Assembly (NCBI GenBank): GCA_018711785.1
Contig: DVHW01000133.1
Span: 1-9,488, forward strand
Reading direction: 5' to 3'
DNA length: 9,488 bases
Source: Candidatus Galloscillospira excrementavium
GTDB taxonomy: Bacteria; Bacillota; Clostridia; Oscillospirales; Oscillospiraceae
The translations under genes were made by a program, and so were the position numbers. Below the pieces are notes generated by a model. It was not told the DNA's origin. It worked only from the letters and a program-made list of their open reading frames with translations, and made no database searches. Shown piece by piece: positions 6,706 through 9,488 of this stretch. Numbering within the stretch: position 1 is the stretch's first letter; each line of letters begins with the position of its first letter.

Positions 6706-8200
6706 GGAGATACCGCTCCTTCAGCCTGGGCCGGTCGATCTTCCCGTTGGCGTTGTGGGGCAGCGCCTCCAGGCGGATGAATTGGCCGGGCAGCATATAC
6801 TTGGGCAGCCGCTCCTTCAGCGCCCGGCGCACCTCCCCCTCCTCCGCCGCGCCGGCGTAGCAGCAGAGGATGCGCTCCCCCGCCCGGTCAAAGAGGCACA
6901 CGGCGTCGGTCACTCCGGCGCAGCCGGAGAGGGCCCGCTCGATCTCCCCCAGCTCGATGCGGTAGCCCATGTGCTTGACCTGGCCGTCCCGCCGGTTCTG
7001 AAAGTAGAGCAGCCCGTCCTCCCCCCACACGCCGATGTCCCCGGTGCGGTAGATGAGGTCCCGGTAGTGGGGGTTGCAGGGGTTCTGCACAAAGGCGGCG
7101 GCGGTCTTGTCCGGGTCGTTGTAGTAGCCCAGGGAGAGCCCGATGCCCCGCACGCAGATCTCCCCCGGCTCGCCGGGCGCGCAGGGCCGGTCCCCGTCCA
7201 GGAGCAGAATCTCCTTGTTGGCGCAGGGCCGCCCCACCGGCACCGGCTCGCCGTCGGAAAACTCCCGGTCCACAAGATACCAGGCGCAGTCCACGGTGAT
7301 CTCCGTGGGGCCGTATAAGTTTACATAAGCGCAGTCCGGCAGGGCCCGCTTCCACACGTTCAGGTCGCTGGCCAGCAGCTCCTCTCCCCCGGCGGACACT
7401 TTGTTGACATAATTCAGTCTGTGCCCCTCCAGCACCCCGGAGGCCGCCACCAGGTGGAAGGCCGAGGTGGCCCAGGGCAGGGCGGTGACCTTCCGCTCGT
7501 TCAGGTACTCCACCAGCCGCACCGGGGTCATAAAGAGCTTCTTGGGCAGGATCTGGCAGGTGGCGGCGCACTTGAGGGTGAGGTAGATGTCCTTCACCGA
7601 GGCGTCGAAGTAGAAGGGGGTCTGGTTGCCGATGACATCGGCTTCCGAATAGCCCAAAGCCCCGGAGAGCCACTCCGCCAGGTCGATGACCCCCCGGTGG
7701 GTGACCACGATGCCCTTGGGCGCGCCGGTGGAACCGGAGGTGTAGATGAGGTACACCGGGTCCACGTCCAGCACCCGGCCCAGCCGCTGGGCCAGGAGGG
7801 TGTCGTCCGCCGCCCCGTCCAGGTGCTCCCCGATGACCAGGAAGGGCAGGCCCAGCTCCTCTGCCAGAGCCCGGTCGGCCTCGGAGCAGAGCACCCCCTC
7901 GGGGGCCAGGTCGGCCAGCACGGCCGCCAGCCGCGCCCGGGGCATCTTCCGGTCCAGGGGGACATAGAAATCCCCGGCGTACAGGGCGGCGAAGCAGCCC
8001 ACCAGGCTCTCCGCCTGTCGGTCGGCCAGCACGGCCACCGGCCGGTTTGCCCGCCAGCGCCGGGCGAGGTCGCTGCCCAGCGAGCGGGCGGCCGCGCGGA
8101 ACTGGGAGAAGGTGAAGGCGGCCTTCTCATCGGCAAAGGCGGTCTTGTCCGGGTGGGTGCGGGCCGCGCCCTCCAGATACTCCAGCACATTGGTCTGCAT
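6689..8200 (-). CDS. DltA-like amino-acid adenylating ligase (carrier-protein loading)
   Basis: A 503-residue stand-alone adenylation-domain enzyme, the length of DltA. It should activate an amino acid as aminoacyl-AMP and load it on the carrier protein encoded at 5892-5665. Core motifs are all present: YTSGSTGAPKG (153-163, ATP loop), FDAS (198-201), NLYGPTE (294-300), GEICVRG (346-352), YRTGD (384-388), NRRDGQVKHMGYRIELGEIE (402-421) and NANGKID (483-489) with catalytic Lys487. Asp199, which would bind the substrate amino group, implies an alpha-amino acid. Other pocket positions (Lys203, Asp304) differ from D-Ala-specific DltA. The open frame extends 27 codons further, but ATG at 8200 has a GGAGGAG ribosome-binding site and lies downstream of a consensus promoter that the longer form would overlap. 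The product name D-alanine--poly(phosphoribitol) ligase may be assigned automatically; I consider the substrate open. Confidence 0.92.
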   Translation of the reverse strand: MQTNVLEYLEGAARTHPDKTAFADEKAAFTFSQFRAAARSLGSDLARRWRANRPVAVLADRQAESLVGCFAALYAGDFYVPLDRKMPRARLAAVLADLAPEGVLCSEADRALAEELGLPFLVIGEHLDGAADDTLLAQRLGRVLDVDPVYLIYTSGSTGAPKGIVVTHRGVIDLAEWLSGALGYSEADVIGNQTPFYFDASVKDIYLTLKCAATCQILPKKLFMTPVRLVEYLNERKVTALPWATSAFHLVAASGVLEGHRLNYVNKVSAGGEELLASDLNVWKRALPDCAYVNLYGPTEITVDCAWYLVDREFSDGEPVPVGRPCANKEILLLDGDRPCAPGEPGEICVRGIGLSLGYYNDPDKTAAAFVQNPCNPHYRDLIYRTGDIGVWGEDGLLYFQNRRDGQVKHMGYRIELGEIERALSGCAGVTDAVCLFDRAGERILCCYAGAAEEGEVRRALKERLPKYMLPGQFIRLEALPHNANGKIDRPRLKERYLHESSS

Positions 8201-8237
8201 GGCCCTGTCTCTCCTCCTGTTCTCCCCGGGTCTCCCT

Positions 8238-8248
8238 CGGTTTAACCG
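8238..8248. promoter_or_regulatory. Possible operator palindrome at the operon start site
   Basis: CGGTTTAACCG is a perfect 11-base dyad (5-bp arms) beginning four bases after the -10 box, where transcription should start. The position suits a repressor site, but the dyad is short and could be chance in GC-rich DNA. Confidence 0.3.
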
Positions 8249-8252
8249 GGTT

Positions 8253-8281
8253 ATTTTATCACAGCGCCGTGTTATCGTCAA
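8253..8281 (-). promoter_or_regulatory. Strong sigma-A promoter of the five-gene operon
   Basis: The minus strand reads TTGACG (8281-8276), exactly 17 bases, then TAAAAT (8258-8253), preceded by TG to give an extended -10 (TGATAAAAT). Each hexamer differs from consensus at one position. It sits 52 bases before the ATG of the adenylating enzyme and just after the cysK terminator, so the operon is an independent transcription unit. Confidence 0.85.
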
Positions 8282-8287
8282 CCGGCA

Positions 8288-8308
8288 CAGGGGGCATCTC
8301 GCCCCCTG
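8288..8308. repeat. Perfect stem-loop just upstream of the operon -35 box
   Basis: CAGGGGGC (8288-8295), a 5-base loop, and GCCCCCTG (8301-8308) form a perfect 8-bp dyad between the cysK terminator and the -35 hexamer at 8281. It has no U-run on the minus strand, so it is not itself a terminator. It could be a backup RNA structure for cysK read-through or a protein-binding site. Confidence 0.4.
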
Positions 8309-8316
8309 GAGACAGC

Positions 8317-8354
8317 AAAAACGGGGACATGGCCGGTTCTTCGGCCATGTCCCC
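8317..8354 (-). terminator. Rho-independent terminator of cysK
   Basis: On the minus strand GGGGACATGGCCG (8354-8342) and CGGCCATGTCCCC (8335-8323) form a perfect 13-bp stem with a 6-base loop, followed by GTTTTTGC. It begins five bases after the cysK stop codon and is the clearest terminator in the window. Confidence 0.95.
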
Positions 8355-8359
8355 TGGGT

Positions 8360-9292
8360 TTATGCCTCAAAAAGCTCGGTGGAGAGGTAGCGGTCCCCGG
8401 TGTCGGGCAGGAGGACCACCACGGTCTTGCCCCGGTTCTCCGGCCGGCCGGCCACCTGGATGGCGGCGTGGAGGGCCGCGCCGGAGGAGATGCCCGCCAG
8501 CGCGCCCTCGCTCCGGCCCAGCTCCCGGGCGGCGGCGTAGGCGTCCTCCGTCCCCACCTGGAGGATCTCGTCGTAGACCGAGGTGTCCAGCACCTCCGGC
8601 ACAAAGCCGGCGCCGATGCCCTGGAGCTTGTGGGGCCCGGCTGTTCCGCCGCTGAGGACCGGGGAGTCGGCGGGCTCCACCGCCACCACCCGGACCGAGG
8701 CCTTTTTCCCCTTCAGATAGCGCCCCACGCCGGTGATGGTGCCGCCGGTGCCCACCCCGGCCACAAAGAGGTCCACCTTGCCGTCGGTGTCCTCCCAGAT
8801 CTCCGGCCCGGTGGTGGTCAGGTGGGCGCCGGGGTTGGCCGGGTTCACGAACTGCCCGGCTACAAAGCCCCCGGGGATGGTCCGGGCCAGCTCCTCCGCC
8901 TTCTCGATGGCCCCCGCCATGCCCCTGGCCCCCTCGGTGAGGACCAGCTCGGCGCCATAGGCCCGCATCAGCTTCCGGCGCTCCACGCTCATGGTCTCGG
9001 GCATGACGATGACCACCCGGTAGCCCCGGGCCGCGGCCACCGCCGCCAGGCCGATGCCCGTGTTGCCCGAGGTGGGCTCGATGATGACCGAGTCGGGCGT
9101 CAGGGTCCCCTCGGCCTCCGCCTCATCCAGCATGGCCCGGGCCACCCGGTCCTTCACCGACCCGGCGGGGTTGAACAGCTCCAGCTTGGCCAGCAGCCTG
9201 GCACCCAGCCGGTGGGCCTGCCGGATATGGGTCAGCTCCAGCAGGGGGGTGTTGCCGATGAGCTGGTCCATCGATGTATAAATGCGGCTCAT
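8360..9292 (-). CDS. cysK: Cysteine synthase (O-acetylserine sulfhydrylase)
   Basis: A 310-residue PLP enzyme making L-cysteine from O-acetylserine and sulfide in the cytoplasm. The family hallmarks are NPAGSVKDR (41-49) with PLP-binding Lys47, the substrate loop PTSGNTGIG (73-81), the phosphate loop [10 protein letters not shown] (181-190), [11 protein letters not shown] (267-277) and the C-terminal [10 protein letters not shown] (296-305). Length is normal. The preferred start is ATG at 9292, nine bases after AGGAGG, giving [20 protein letters not shown], a standard N-terminus. The frame stays open upstream to a TTG at 9388 that also has a ribosome-binding site (see findings). The gene stands alone with its own promoter and terminator. 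The product could in principle use other O-acetyl or O-phospho substrates, but sequence features favour standard cysteine synthase. Confidence 0.96.
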   Translation of the reverse strand: MSRIYTSMDQLIGNTPLLELTHIRQAHRLGARLLAKLELFNPAGSVKDRVARAMLDEAEAEGTLTPDSVIIEPTSGNTGIGLAAVAAARGYRVVIVMPETMSVERRKLMRAYGAELVLTEGARGMAGAIEKAEELARTIPGGFVAGQFVNPANPGAHLTTTGPEIWEDTDGKVDLFVAGVGTGGTITGVGRYLKGKKASVRVVAVEPADSPVLSGGTAGPHKLQGIGAGFVPEVLDTSVYDEILQVGTEDAYAAARELGRSEGALAGISSGAALHAAIQVAGRPENRGKTVVVLLPDTGDRYLSTELFEA

Positions 9293-9353
9293 ACAGAAAT
9301 TCCTCCTAAACGAATCTCTATTATCTATGTATCTATCCATGCAATCAAAAGTT

Positions 9354-9377
9354 GGCCCCAGACAGGCTGAGGGGGCC
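9354..9377 (-). promoter_or_regulatory. Stem-loop in the cysK leader RNA
   Basis: GGCCCC (9377-9372 on the minus strand) can pair with GGGGCC (9359-9354) across a 12-base loop within the roughly 115-base untranslated leader. There is no U-run after it, so it is not a complete attenuator. It could occlude or expose the upstream TTG start region at 9388. Confidence 0.35.
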
Positions 9378-9415
9378 CGCAGTCTCAATTTCCAACTCCT
9401 TTAGTAGACATTTCT

Positions 9416-9444
9416 ATCATACTGTCTTTGTCCCCGGTTGTCAA
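9416..9444 (-). promoter_or_regulatory. cysK: Consensus sigma-A promoter of cysK
   Basis: The minus strand reads TTGACA (9444-9439), exactly 17 bases, then TATGAT (9421-9416): a perfect -35 and a -10 with one mismatch. Transcription should start near 9409, leaving about 115 bases of leader before the ATG. The near-dyad CTACTAAAGGAG (9407-9396) overlaps the expected start and could be a regulator site. Confidence 0.88.
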
Positions 9445-9488
9445 TCCCATACCATTCTTTCCCTGCCCGCCGCTGTTGCAAAAACCGC

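Noticed and set aside
6689..8200. Part of a nonribosomal peptide synthetase cluster
   Set aside because: There is no condensation or thioesterase domain, the carrier is a separate 75-residue protein, and MBOAT and SGNH partners fit cell-envelope modification better.
8201..8281. 27-codon extension of the adenylating enzyme
   Set aside because: It would overlap the consensus promoter, has no ribosome-binding site and is Arg-rich without similarity to DltA N-termini.
9445..9488. Terminator tail or end of another gene at the right edge
   Set aside because: GCGGTTTTTGC on the minus strand could be the end of a terminator, but the stem would lie outside the window, so it cannot be supported.

Overview
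The window is a GC-rich, single-direction stretch of a bacterial chromosome with every convincing gene on the minus strand. Strong AGGAGG ribosome-binding sites, consensus sigma-A promoters, GC-biased codon use and the gene families present suggest a Firmicute/Clostridia gut-type bacterium, most likely a high-GC Oscillospirales relative (Flavonifractor/Lawsonibacter-like). That placement is an inference from style and gene content, not from a marker gene.

Reading in the direction of transcription (right to left), the layout is as follows. (1) cysK (cysteine synthase, 9292-8360) has a textbook promoter, a ~115-nt leader and a very strong rho-independent terminator. (2) A five-gene operon (8200-2254) has its own consensus promoter: a DltA-like amino-acid adenylating enzyme, a double-GNAT acetyltransferase-like protein, a small carrier protein, an MBOAT membrane acyltransferase, and a membrane-anchored protein that fuses a DltD/AlgX-like SGNH domain to a CE4 polysaccharide deacetylase domain. 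It ends in a hairpin terminator at 2155-2112. (3) pgi (glucose-6-phosphate isomerase, 2020-692) has its own promoter. (4) An intergenic block of nested palindromes is followed by a second, divergent copy of the last 27 codons of pgi. (5) A P-loop NTPase gene with its own promoter (369-1) runs off the left edge.

The most interesting content is the five-gene operon. It has the logic of the teichoic-acid D-alanylation (dlt) system: adenylation enzyme, carrier protein, MBOAT, then an SGNH transferase on the outer face. It differs from dltABCD in four ways. The adenylation pocket residues do not look like D-alanine. DltD is replaced by an SGNH-CE4 fusion. A tandem GNAT protein sits between the ligase and the carrier. 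The MBOAT itself ends in FIYQQY, resembling the C-terminus of DltX, so no separate DltX would be needed. My proposal is an envelope-polymer aminoacylation (or acylation) system in which deacetylation and acylation of a glycan may be coupled in one extracellular protein.

The second notable point is the pgi 3' end. The duplicate differs from the intact copy almost only at synonymous positions, so it looks like the scar of recombination with a diverged pgi allele rather than a recent tandem slip.
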